Source: JAGWBD01 sp965220615
GTDB taxonomy: Bacteria > Chloroflexota > Anaerolineae > Aggregatilineales > Phototrophicaceae
Direction of reading: 5' to 3'
Assembly (NCBI GenBank): GCA_965220615.1
Contig: CBDCQL010000002.1
Location: 1-64,000, forward strand
DNA length: 64,000 nt
Shown: positions 34,036 to 42,114 of the stretch, in pieces
Layout: every line of letters starts with the position of its first letter
How positions within the stretch are numbered: position 1 is the first letter of the stretch
Program-made: the position numbers and the translations under genes
The notes under the pieces: generated by a model
Told to the model about the DNA's origin: nothing
Seen by the model: the letters and a program-made list of their open reading frames with translations, nothing else
The model's database searches: none

Positions 34036-34839
34036 CTAGCCGAAAAGCAGGGACTGCGCGCCGTCGATATAGATGACCTCGCCGGTGACGTGGGCGGCCA
34101 TGTCCGAGACGAGGAAAAGCACGACGCGGGCGACCTGTTCCGGCGTGGCCGGCGCGCCGTCAGTCAGCGGGACCTTGCCGGACGGCGCCTGCAAAAGATA
34201 GCGAAGCCCCCGCGGTTCGCGATGCTGCGTGTTTTCCGAAATGTTGGTCGTGACGCTGCCGGGGCAGATGACGTTGACGCGAATGCGATCGCGCGCCAGT
34301 TCGATGGCCAGCATCTTGCCGAGGGCCAGCTGGGCGGCCTTGGAGGCCGCGTAGACCGAGGCCCCGCAATTGCTAAACATGCGTGTGCCATTTACGGATG
34401 AGGTGATGACGATGGCGCCACCCTTTTTGCGCAAATGCGGCAGCGCGGCGTTGATGCTGAGGAAGGTGCCCTTGAGGTTGATGTCCATGGTCTGGTCGTA
34501 CTCGTCGGGCGTGATGTCGTCGACGGCGGCCCAGACGCCGTTGATGCCGGCATTGGCGAAGAGGATGTCAAGGCGGCCGAAACGCTCTGTCAATTGCTCG
34601 ACGGCGGCGTTCAGGGCGGCAGGGTCGCGCACGTCGGCCTGAAGGGCCATTGCGCCGGGGCCGGCGGCGTCCACTTCGGCGGCGGCCGCGTCGAGCCTGT
34701 CGGGGTTGAAGTCCAGCAGACCGACGCGCGCGCCTTCCCGGGCGAACTTCAGCGCCGCGCCGCGACCGATGCCGGAAGCGCCGCCGGTGACCAGCGCCAC
34801 CTTCCCGCCCAGTCGCGGGAGCCCTTCTTCAATCTGCAT
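34036..34839 (-). CDS. Short-chain dehydrogenase whose N-terminus is encoded by a repeat
   Basis: 267 residues. Classical SDR motifs: TGGASGIG cofactor loop (18-25), NAG at 96-98, catalytic Ser-Tyr163-Lys167 in SVYAASKAAQ, and the CPGSVTTNI loop. Start ATG 34839 follows AAGGCAAGG. Residues 5-13 (EGLPRLGGK) are encoded by a 27-base stretch that matches the genome repeat copy at 35775 in 25 of 26 compared bases. Usual SDRs start with a few residues before GKVALVTG, so the repeat appears to have supplied the beginning of this gene. It is the third in a run of three related SDRs. Confidence 0.88.
   Translation of the reverse strand: MQIEEGLPRLGGKVALVTGGASGIGRGAALKFAREGARVGLLDFNPDRLDAAAAEVDAAGPGAMALQADVRDPAALNAAVEQLTERFGRLDILFANAGINGVWAAVDDITPDEYDQTMDINLKGTFLSINAALPHLRKKGGAIVITSSVNGTRMFSNCGASVYAASKAAQLALGKMLAIELARDRIRVNVICPGSVTTNISENTQHREPRGLRYLLQAPSGKVPLTDGAPATPEQVARVVLFLVSDMAAHVTGEVIYIDGAQSLLFG
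34801..34827. repeat. Repeat half embedded in the SDR coding start
   Basis: CTTCCCGCCCAGTCGCGGGA then GCCCTTC, matching TTCCCGCCCAGTCGCGGGAA then CCCTTC at 35775. It is translated on the minus strand as EGLPRLGGK. Confidence 0.7.
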
Positions 34840-34937
34840 ACCTTGCCTTTCCGGTCTGCGACTCTGGCGCGCCCCATCATAGGGCGTATGCGAAGGCTCT
34901 GCCAGGTGCGCTGTTTGGCTGTCACCGGGGCCGGCAA

Positions 34938-35717
34938 TCAACCCCGGAACATGGACTGGGCCCCGTCGACGACGAGGACCTCCCCGGTGACGTAGCTGGC
35001 CTCGTCCGAGACGAGAAAGAGCACGGCGCTGGCGATCTGGTCCGGGCTGGCCGGCGCGCCGTCGGTCAGGGGTACGTCGCCGCTGTGGCGGACCGGGTAG
35101 CGCAGCTTCTCCATGTTGCGATAGCGGATGTGGTCCAGAATGTTGGTGCTGACGTTGCCCGGGCAGACGATGTTGACGCGGATGCGCTCATGCGCCAGCT
35201 CGAAGGCCAGCATCTTGCCGAAGGCCAGCTGGGCGGCCTTGGTGCTCGCGTACACCGAGGCGCCGACGCTGCTGAACATCGCGTTCCCCGTGACGGAGGC
35301 GGTGATGACGATCGACCCGCCCTGCACCCGCAGGGCCGGCAGGGCCGCCTGGACGCTGAGGAATGTGCCCCGGACGTTGATGTTGAAGAGCTGGTCGAAC
35401 TCGTCGGGCCGGATGTCCCCGACGGGCGCCCAGAGCCCGGCGATGCCGGCGTTGGCGAAGAGAATGTCGAGGCGGCCGAAGCGCTCTGCAAGCTGCTCGA
35501 CGGCGGCGTTCATGGCGGCGGGGTCGCGCACGTCGGCGAGGAGCGGCATGGCGCCGGGTCCGGCTGAATCGACCTCCCTGGTAGCCTCGGCCAGGGTGTC
35601 GGGGTTGAGGTCCAGCAGGCCGACGCGCGCGCCTTCCCGCGCGAAACGGAGCGCCGTGGCGCGGCCGATGCCGGAGGCGGCGCCGGTGATCAGCGCGACC
35701 TTGCCGTCAAGCAGCAT
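34938..35717 (-). CDS. Short-chain dehydrogenase (tandem copy 2)
   Basis: 259 residues. TGAASGIG (11-18), LDLNPD for cofactor preference (Asp36, suggesting NAD), NAG at 89-91, and the full catalytic set Ser141, Tyr156, Lys160 in SVYASTKAAQ. It is closely alike to the next gene at 35924 at both DNA and protein level, including REVDSAGPGAMPLLADVRDP. ATG 35717 with AAAGGA upstream is preferred over the frame start at 35741. It likely oxidises a sugar or polyol hydroxyl in the local pathway. Confidence 0.9.
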   Translation of the reverse strand: MLLDGKVALITGAASGIGRATALRFAREGARVGLLDLNPDTLAEATREVDSAGPGAMPLLADVRDPAAMNAAVEQLAERFGRLDILFANAGIAGLWAPVGDIRPDEFDQLFNINVRGTFLSVQAALPALRVQGGSIVITASVTGNAMFSSVGASVYASTKAAQLAFGKMLAFELAHERIRVNIVCPGNVSTNILDHIRYRNMEKLRYPVRHSGDVPLTDGAPASPDQIASAVLFLVSDEASYVTGEVLVVDGAQSMFRG

Positions 35718-35754
35718 GTGCGTGGTCCTTTCCGTGTACAAGCGATGGCGTGTA

Positions 35755-35818
35755 GGCCCTCACCCCCCGGCCCTTTTCCCGCCCAGTCGCGGGAACCCTT
35801 CCCTCAGGGAGAAGGGGA
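35755..35818. repeat. Full-length copy of the intergenic repeat
   Basis: GGCCCTCACCCCCCGGCCCT, TTTCCCGCCCAGTCGCGGGA and ACCCTTCCCTCAGGGAGAAG lie in order, giving two potential hairpins. I take this as the reference copy. Confidence 0.75.
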
Positions 35819-35923
35819 GAGATCAGGCATCAATACTCGTGAACGTGCCCGCTTTCGACAATAGAGAATAGGGATTCCAGATTTGTCACGCCAGTTTCAG
35901 GATTCGAATGCCGACGGCGAATA

Positions 35924-36694
35924 TCAGCCGCGGAGGATGGAGACGGCGCCATCGACGACGACGACTTCGCCGGTGACGTAGCTGGCCAGGTCGGAGACCA
36001 GGAAGAGCACGACGCTGGCGATCTGGCCCGGCGTGGCCGCTTCCCCGTCAGTGAGCGGAACGCCGCCGGTGTGCTCGATCGTGTAGCGCAGTTTCTCCAG
36101 GTTGCGGTAGGTGATGTGGTCGAGAATGTTGGTGGTGACGCCGCCCGGACAGACGACGTTGACGCGAATGCGGTCCTGCGCCAGTTCGAAGGCCAGCATC
36201 TTGCCGAAGGCCAGCACGGCGGCCCTGGTGGTCCCGTAGACTGAAGCGCCGCTGTCGCTGTGCATGTGAGTCCCGGTGACGGAAGACGTGATGACGATCG
36301 ACCCGCCCTGCGCCCGCAGGGCCGCCTGGACGCTAAGAAAGGTGCCCTTGACGTTGACGCTGATGAGTTGGTCGAACTCCTCGGGCCTGATGTCCTCCAC
36401 CGGCGCCCAGACGCCGGGGATGCCGGCATTGGCGAAAAGGATGTCAAGCTTCCCGAAACGCTCAGTAAGTTGTGCGACGACGGCGGACAGGGCGGCCGGG
36501 TCGCGCACGTCGGCGAGGAGTGGCATGGCGCCGGGTCCGGCTGAATCGACCTCCCTGGTAGCCTCCTCGAGGGTGTCGGGATTGACGTCCAGCAGGCCGA
36601 CGCGCGCGCCTTCGCGGGCGAAGCGGAGCGCCGTGGCGCGGCCGATGCCGGAGGCGGCGCCGGTGACCAGGGCGACCTTTCCCTCAAGCAGCAT
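35924..36694 (-). CDS. Short-chain dehydrogenase (tandem copy 3) with altered catalytic lysine
   Basis: 256 residues, very similar to the gene at 34938. The cofactor loop TGAASGIG (11-18) and Ser138 are kept. The catalytic motif reads YGTTR with Tyr153 and Arg157 in place of the nearly invariant lysine, and three residues are missing before the GGSIVIT strand. The lysine lowers the tyrosine pKa and holds the nicotinamide ribose, so arginine should reduce or change activity. The reading frame is fully intact. It may be a decaying duplicate or a subunit with a structural role. Confidence 0.88.
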   Translation of the reverse strand: MLLEGKVALVTGAASGIGRATALRFAREGARVGLLDVNPDTLEEATREVDSAGPGAMPLLADVRDPAALSAVVAQLTERFGKLDILFANAGIPGVWAPVEDIRPEEFDQLISVNVKGTFLSVQAALRAQGGSIVITSSVTGTHMHSDSGASVYGTTRAAVLAFGKMLAFELAQDRIRVNVVCPGGVTTNILDHITYRNLEKLRYTIEHTGGVPLTDGEAATPGQIASVVLFLVSDLASYVTGEVVVVDGAVSILRG

Positions 36695-36737
36695 GCTGTG
36701 GTCCTTTCGCTGTGTCGGCGGTGTTTTTGGCGCCGCG

Positions 36738-36800
36738 CCCGTATTCCCGACTCTTGTCCGTCGCGGGAGACGAGAACTCTTGCCTCAGGGTAAGCGGAGA
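36738..36800. repeat. Degenerate intergenic repeat
   Basis: CCCGTATTCCCGACTCTTGT, CCGTCGCGGGAGACGAGAAC and TCTTGCCTCAGGGTAAGCGG follow the block order of the 35755 copy with many changes. Confidence 0.45.
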
Positions 36801-36814
36801 GAAACTCCGAAAAG

Positions 36815-38128
36815 TCACGGGAGCTTCAGCAGGTCGTCGACGTTGACGGGTCGGCCCATGGCGATGGAGTGATTGGCGGCGATGCCGGTGAGGATGGAGG
36901 CCGCGCCATCGAGGTGACTGGCGCCGCGTCCAAGCGGATCATGGGGCGGCCTGGGCGAGAACAATTGCTCAAGCATGAGGGGATCGGCGCCGCCGTGCCC
37001 CCCCCTGGCGACGGGGATATCCGCCGTCCAGGAGTCGGCGAAGTGCGGGAATACGCGCAGTTCGGTGTGGCGGTAGGCGCCCTTGCTGGCGGCGATGTGA
37101 CGCTCCTCGGCCTCTGCCGAAGTCTTGCTGGCGGCGGTCTTGGTGCTCTCGACGACGTCGAGTTCGAGGCGGCCGCGCGTGCCGCTGACAGCGACGCGAT
37201 AGCCCTCCCAGGGAGCGTAGGCGACGAGGCTGTAGGCCAGCTGGGCGCCGCTGCGGTAACGGACGGTGACGCAGCAGGTGTCCTCAATGGTGACCGGCTC
37301 GCCGAAGACGTTGCGATCGCGCTGGTAGCCGGTCTCTTCCTCCGCGTCGAGGTAGAGGCTGGTCAGCGCCGGGTCCTGATCGAGAAAGAGGGCGAAGGGG
37401 TCGTCGCGGGCGGCGGGCTCGCCAGTGTAACGGGCGTAGCTGTAGTGCTCGCCGCGGGCGGCGGCGTTGGCCGCGCCGTAGAACTTCAGGTCGCCGATGG
37501 CGGAGACCTGCTGCGGCCACGAGTCGATCCACCAGTTGACGAGGTCGAAATGGTGGGTGGCCTTGTGGACGAGCAGGCCGCCGGAGTTGTGTTTTTCGCG
37601 ATGCCAGCGGCGGAAGTAGTCGGCGCCATGGCTGATATCCAGCAGCCAGTTCAGGGAAACGTGCAGCGGACGGCCGATGGTGCCCGCGGCAATGAGTTCC
37701 CGCAGGCGAGAATGGGCCGGGGCGTAACGGTAGTTGAAGGTGACACGCAACTGGCGGCCGGTCGCTTCGATGGTCTCGAAGATGGCGCGGGCCTTGCCGT
37801 CGTCAATGGTCATGGGTTTTTCGCAGATGACGTCGCAGCCGAGTTGCATGGCACGGATGATGTAGAGGTGGTGCGCGGAGTCCATGGTGGCGACGATGAC
37901 GACGTCGGGGCGCGTCTCGGCGACCATGCGATCAAAGTCGTCGGCGTGGCAGGCGGGTACCGGCGGGTGGTCGTAAAGCTCCTGCAGGCGTCCGTTGTGC
38001 CAGGCCATGCGAACGCGGCTGAGGTCGCAAAGGGCGACGAGGCGGTTGTCGGCGCTCCAGGTATCGCAGAGGGCCTGGACGTACATGCCGGCGCGGCCGC
38101 CGGTGCCGACGATGGCGTGACGTTTCAT
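36815..38128 (-). CDS. Gfo/Idh/MocA-family dehydrogenase, long form
   Basis: 437 residues. The Rossmann start is HAIVGTGGRAGMYVQAL, and CEKPMTIDDGK is the family signature near residue 110. LLVHKATHHFDLVNWWIDSWP is the C-terminal catalytic-histidine region. A longer C-terminal domain with DTCCVTVRYRSGAQLAYSL and a late AANHSIAMGRPVNVDDLL tail is typical of the large Gfo/Idh members in Planctomycetes and Chloroflexota. GGGAGACC precedes the ATG. It probably oxidises a sugar taken up or hydrolysed by the surrounding system. Confidence 0.88.
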   Translation of the reverse strand: MKRHAIVGTGGRAGMYVQALCDTWSADNRLVALCDLSRVRMAWHNGRLQELYDHPPVPACHADDFDRMVAETRPDVVIVATMDSAHHLYIIRAMQLGCDVICEKPMTIDDGKARAIFETIEATGRQLRVTFNYRYAPAHSRLRELIAAGTIGRPLHVSLNWLLDISHGADYFRRWHREKHNSGGLLVHKATHHFDLVNWWIDSWPQQVSAIGDLKFYGAANAAARGEHYSYARYTGEPAARDDPFALFLDQDPALTSLYLDAEEETGYQRDRNVFGEPVTIEDTCCVTVRYRSGAQLAYSLVAYAPWEGYRVAVSGTRGRLELDVVESTKTAASKTSAEAEERHIAASKGAYRHTELRVFPHFADSWTADIPVARGGHGGADPLMLEQLFSPRPPHDPLGRGASHLDGAASILTGIAANHSIAMGRPVNVDDLLKLP

Positions 38129-38262
38129 GGAGGTCTCCCGTTTGCGGATGGCGAGGCAGACTTTACACCGTCGCTACGATCATCCCAAACCCGCCCTGCC
38201 GTCCTGACAACAGCGGCCCGGTCAGGCAGAGGGGCCATTCCGACCTGGCAGTTGTCAGTATG

Positions 38263-40275
38263 TTAGTAAGCGAGAGACGCGAAGACCTGCGGTGAGTCGC
38301 GGGTGGGCAGGACCTCCCCGGACGCGAGTGCGTAGAGGTTTTCGAGCGTCTGACGCGTGGCGGCGACCAGAGGCTCGCAGGGGCGGTGGCAAACGTCCAG
38401 CAGGCCGCTGTTCCAGGCCTCGCCCTGCAGGTCGCCGAGCGCCGAACGATCGTAGAACGAGTCGTAGTGCAGGCCGACACAGCCGGGCAGGGCGGCGGCA
38501 TTTTCGAGGCAGATGCGCAGGGCCGGGCCGCGCGCGTCCTGTTGCGCCACGCGTGGGCCCGGGCCGCTGGCCGGCAAACCGGCGTCAAGGGCGCCGACGC
38601 TCCAGGCGCTGATCAAAACGGGCAGCCCCTGTTCCGCCTGGATGCGTTCCACGTCGAGCGAGGAGACCTGGGCGCTGTCGCAACTCATGCTGAAGACGTC
38701 GCTGCCGTGACGGACCTGGCGGCACCAGTCCGGCGGCAGGCCCTGCCAGCGCGGGCCCAGAATGAGGTGGTTGGGGTCGATACTGCGGCAGGTCGTCGTG
38801 AGGATGTTGAAATAGTGATTGAGCAGTAGCACGCTGAAGTCGGCCAGATCGCGCCGGGCGACAGCGTTCAGTGGAACGGACCAACGGCCGGCGCGAATGC
38901 TGTCGAAGCTGACGGTCATGCGCCAGGCTCTGCCGAGCGTTTTCTCGTCACCATAGCGCTCGCGCAGGAAGTCCAGCAGGGCGCGACGGCTGTGACAGGT
39001 CTCGGTGTTGTAGAGCATGCCGGCGCCGGGCGGTTCAGCGGTCAGACTCCAGGCCGGCGTGTCCATGAGGAAGTAACCGAGCAGGCTGCTGTCCTCGCGG
39101 GAGGCGAGCAGCTGCGAGGCGAGCAGGCGGGCATCCTCGACGAATTGCGGATCGAAGACATCGGGCAGGTCTCGCCAGATGAAGGCCGCCCGGGGCCAGG
39201 CGACTGGTCGCAAGGTACGCGTCCAGGGAATGTCGGGAAAACGACCAGGCCCACCTTCGGAATCATGGCCGATAGTGTTGAAACCGGCGCGTTGCAGCCA
39301 GGAGAGGGCGATTGTCGTCCAGTGACCGTGCCAGGTGTTGGGCCCAAAGGCGCGCATGAGGTTGGCCTGCAGAAAGTCAACCAGTTCCTGGTCTTCGCGC
39401 TGACGGCGGACGGCGGCGAACTCGAAATCCGCAGTGTCGGGGGTCCAGTCAAGCGCGCCCTGCATGTGCGAGATGCAGGTCTCGACCGAGGCGCGCAGTC
39501 CATTGAGGCCGGCCGACCAGAAGGCATGGCCGTCAGGCGCGACCAGCCACCAGCGCTGGCCGTCATGGTGGGTGCGGAACCAGCCACTGGCCTCAAAACC
39601 ACCGCGGCGCCAGGCGCCCTGCTCCGTGAAATCGCGCGGCAAGGCCTGGGTCGAGGCCGAGCGGAGCTGGTCCTGCAAGCGCTGGCTGACTTCCGCCTGG
39701 TGCTGGCTCTTTCCGCTCCAGGAGCGCAGGGCGGTCTGACCAAGGGCATCCAGCAACGGGCCACGCGGCAGGACGGGCTGGTCGAGTGCGAGAGGCTCGA
39801 CGGCGCTGGCAACCAGGGGCGTCATGCACCAGCGCGTGGGCTGCTCGCCGCGGGTGGCCACCAGCAGGCGCAGACGGCTCACGGCGCCGGGCCGGACGGC
39901 ATCGCCGCCGGGAGCAGGCTTTAGCCATGCGCCTTCACGTGACAGGCGCGCCTGGCCGAGCGAAAGCACGTCAAGCGGCAAACGCAGGCGCGCAGATGCC
40001 TGGGGCAGCAGGGCGAACTGCAACTGAAAGCGGGGGCCGTCCCCTTCTTCCTGAAGTTCGAGCAGAAAAACGACGCTTTCTTCGCCATCGAGCAGCATGT
40101 CGGTGGTGAGCCAGGCGGCCTGGCCGAGCGCGCCGGGCGGGACGTGGAATTCCAAGCCGTCGTTGACGGCGCCGGCTGCGTACCAGGAAGCATCGAAGAC
40201 GGGCGCCGTGCCGCTCTCGGGGATGATGCCGCCGAGCAGTTCAGCGGGCTCGATGGAAAAGGGCAGGCTCGCCAT
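38263..40275 (-). CDS. GH50-like (beta-agarase-related) protein, probably catalytically inactive
   Basis: 670 residues. An N-terminal beta-sandwich-like region (1-150) precedes a barrel. Landmarks of the GH50/agarase-type group are RWWLVAPDGHAFWSAG (241-256), GFNTIGHDS, the SLLGYF strand (397-402), PVLISAWSVGALDAG (552-566) and a C-terminal GLHYDSFYDRSALGD with WNSGLLDV. In recalled relatives these strands read GYFxDNExxW and PVxIGEFxFGALDRG, which carry the acid/base and nucleophile glutamates. Here Thr406 and Ala557 stand in those places. No signal peptide is seen. It may bind a glycan without cutting it, or use other residues. Confidence 0.7.
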   Translation of the reverse strand: MASLPFSIEPAELLGGIIPESGTAPVFDASWYAAGAVNDGLEFHVPPGALGQAAWLTTDMLLDGEESVVFLLELQEEGDGPRFQLQFALLPQASARLRLPLDVLSLGQARLSREGAWLKPAPGGDAVRPGAVSRLRLLVATRGEQPTRWCMTPLVASAVEPLALDQPVLPRGPLLDALGQTALRSWSGKSQHQAEVSQRLQDQLRSASTQALPRDFTEQGAWRRGGFEASGWFRTHHDGQRWWLVAPDGHAFWSAGLNGLRASVETCISHMQGALDWTPDTADFEFAAVRRQREDQELVDFLQANLMRAFGPNTWHGHWTTIALSWLQRAGFNTIGHDSEGGPGRFPDIPWTRTLRPVAWPRAAFIWRDLPDVFDPQFVEDARLLASQLLASREDSSLLGYFLMDTPAWSLTAEPPGAGMLYNTETCHSRRALLDFLRERYGDEKTLGRAWRMTVSFDSIRAGRWSVPLNAVARRDLADFSVLLLNHYFNILTTTCRSIDPNHLILGPRWQGLPPDWCRQVRHGSDVFSMSCDSAQVSSLDVERIQAEQGLPVLISAWSVGALDAGLPASGPGPRVAQQDARGPALRICLENAAALPGCVGLHYDSFYDRSALGDLQGEAWNSGLLDVCHRPCEPLVAATRQTLENLYALASGEVLPTRDSPQVFASLAY

Positions 40276-40373
40276 GCGTCCTCCGGCCAGGTGCGCGGAA
40301 GTATAGCGAAAAGCGCACGCCGCCCTCCCCGAGCGGCGGCGGCGCGACGATATCGACGGGAACGAACGCTACG

Positions 40374-40389
40374 CTGTCAGCGGTGACAG
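40374..40389. promoter_or_regulatory. Inverted repeat between divergent genes
   Basis: CTGTCA-GCGG-TGACAG, a perfect 16-base inverted repeat in the 210-base gap between the GH50-like gene and the NIPSNAP operon. It is a candidate repressor operator; no regulator gene adjoins it. Confidence 0.5.
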
Positions 40390-40485
40390 ATATTGTACAG
40401 ACCTGCCCAGGATTGGTGCCGGGCGGTCATGGCCGCTGGCTTGCCAAATCGCTAGACTGGCGCGACCCCGCAAATGGAGGCCGGC

Positions 40486-40803
40486 ATGTTCTTTGAATTG
40501 CGCTCGTATCCTGTGTTCCCGGGCAAGATGGAGGCCTGGGTCAAGTTTATGGACGAGGAAATCATCCCCTTTCAGTTGTCAAAGGGGATGTGCATTTTGG
40601 GCAGTTTCTTCGACGAGGAGAATTATCGCTACGTGTGGATCCGCCGTTTCGCCGACGAGGTCGAGCGCGACCGGCATTACGACGCGGTGTACAACACCGA
40701 CTACTGGCGCGACGAGGTGACGACGCGCGTGGGCGAATTGATCGACAGGGAGGGTATCGAGGTCAGTATCCTGCGGGCGACACCCCGTTCCTTCCAGCAA
40801 TGA
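40486..40803 (+). CDS. NIPSNAP-family protein
   Basis: 105 residues of the dimeric alpha/beta-barrel fold. FFELRSYPVFPGKMEAWVKF at the start and the repeated pattern VWIRRFADEVERDRHYDAVY are typical of NIPSNAP. GGAGG precedes the ATG at 40486, and a TAGACTGG element lies at 40453. Its stop overlaps the MFS start as ATGA. The role is unknown; bacterial members often sit beside transporters or oxidoreductases. Confidence 0.85.
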   Translation: MFFELRSYPVFPGKMEAWVKFMDEEIIPFQLSKGMCILGSFFDEENYRYVWIRRFADEVERDRHYDAVYNTDYWRDEVTTRVGELIDREGIEVSILRATPRSFQQ

Positions 40804-42041
40804 GCCTGACCGGCTTGCAGGAAAATCCTTCACTTTCGCCCACCGCAGTCAACCCCTCGCTTGAAAACAGGCGCGAGCGCAGCGACGGCCGGCTGCTGCG
40901 CCTTTCGCTATTGAGTGGCGGGATGCTGGTCGTGATGGCCAACGCCTCCCTGTCCCCGGCGCTGCCGCAACTTCGCGCGGCCTTCACAGAAGCCAGCGAC
41001 CTGCAGGTCCGCATGATTCTGACTCTGCCGGCGCTGGTCATCGTGTTGGCGTCGCCGCTGGCCGGCTGGACCGCGGACCGCTTCGGGCGCAAGCCTCTGT
41101 TGATCCTGTCGGCGCTGCTCTACGGACTTGCGGGCAGTTCGGGCTACCTGGCGACAGACATCAGCGCCTTGCTGGCGGGGCGGGCGCTGCTCGGCATGGC
41201 CATGGCTGGCCTGATGACCTGTGTGTCAACCCTGGTGGTGGACTACTTCAGCGGGGCAGCGCGAGCGCGCTTCATGGGGCTGCAGGCGGCGGTCGGCGGG
41301 CTGGGCGGCGGCATTTTTCTGGTGATGGCCGGCATGCTGGCGGAGGTCAGCTGGCAACGACCCTTCCTGATGTACCTGGTGGCCCTGGTGCTGGCGCCCC
41401 TGATGCTGACCAGTCTGTATGAGCCGCAGCGCTCCGCAGCGGCAAAAGAGCCGAAGCAGGCCCCACTGGTGTCGGCGCGGCTGCTGCGGCTTGCCTTGTT
41501 TGCCTGCCTGATGGTGGGGTTCAACCAGGCCGTTTTCAATCTCGTGCCCCTGCAGTTGCCTTTCCTGTTGCGGTCGCGCCTCGGAACGACCAGCACGGAG
41601 AACGGCCTGATGATCGGCGTGCTGGCCCTGTTCTTCTCGCTGGGGGCGCTGATTTACGGGCGCGTCGGGACACGCGTGGCGCATATTCCCCTTGCGGGGG
41701 CGGCGCTGGCCTTGATGGGCGGCAGCTTTGTTCTGATCGCCCTGGCGGCGGACAGCCTGTTGGTGTACGCCGCGATGGTCCTGTGCGGCCTGGGCCTGGG
41801 CCTGTTCATGCCCAACATCCAGTTGCTGCTGGCCAATGGTGCGCCGCAAGCCCTGCGCGGCCGCCTGATGGGCAGTTACTCGGCCTCGCTGTATCTGGGT
41901 CAGTTTGTCTCGCCTCTGGTGCTGCAGGTGACGGGCACGGGCACGGCATCTGCAGGGGACTGGCTGAACATTGGCTTCGCGACCCTGCTGGTCGGCGCGC
42001 TGCTGGCGGTGATGCGGCCGTACATCGAGCGCCTGATTTGA
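40800..42041 (+). CDS. MFS transporter (copy 1)
   Basis: 413 residues with 12 expected membrane helices. After a polar 30-residue N-terminus come VVMANASLSPALPQLRAAF (helix 1, with the acidic drug-exporter pattern) and the loop 2-3 signature GWTADRFGRKPLL. A second-half relic signature is seen at YGRVGTRVAHIP. The family is the drug:H+ antiporter or sugar-efflux type. It is translationally coupled to the NIPSNAP gene and is followed by a close paralog, so the two transporters arose by tandem duplication. Confidence 0.88.
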   Translation: MSLTGLQENPSLSPTAVNPSLENRRERSDGRLLRLSLLSGGMLVVMANASLSPALPQLRAAFTEASDLQVRMILTLPALVIVLASPLAGWTADRFGRKPLLILSALLYGLAGSSGYLATDISALLAGRALLGMAMAGLMTCVSTLVVDYFSGAARARFMGLQAAVGGLGGGIFLVMAGMLAEVSWQRPFLMYLVALVLAPLMLTSLYEPQRSAAAKEPKQAPLVSARLLRLALFACLMVGFNQAVFNLVPLQLPFLLRSRLGTTSTENGLMIGVLALFFSLGALIYGRVGTRVAHIPLAGAALALMGGSFVLIALAADSLLVYAAMVLCGLGLGLFMPNIQLLLANGAPQALRGRLMGSYSASLYLGQFVSPLVLQVTGTGTASAGDWLNIGFATLLVGALLAVMRPYIERLI

Positions 42042-42114
42042 TGACTGGTCAGCGCGCGCTGTCTGTTTGCACTCCTGGCGGGCGACCACCCGGGATTCCG
42101 GTTGAGCCGGAGCC

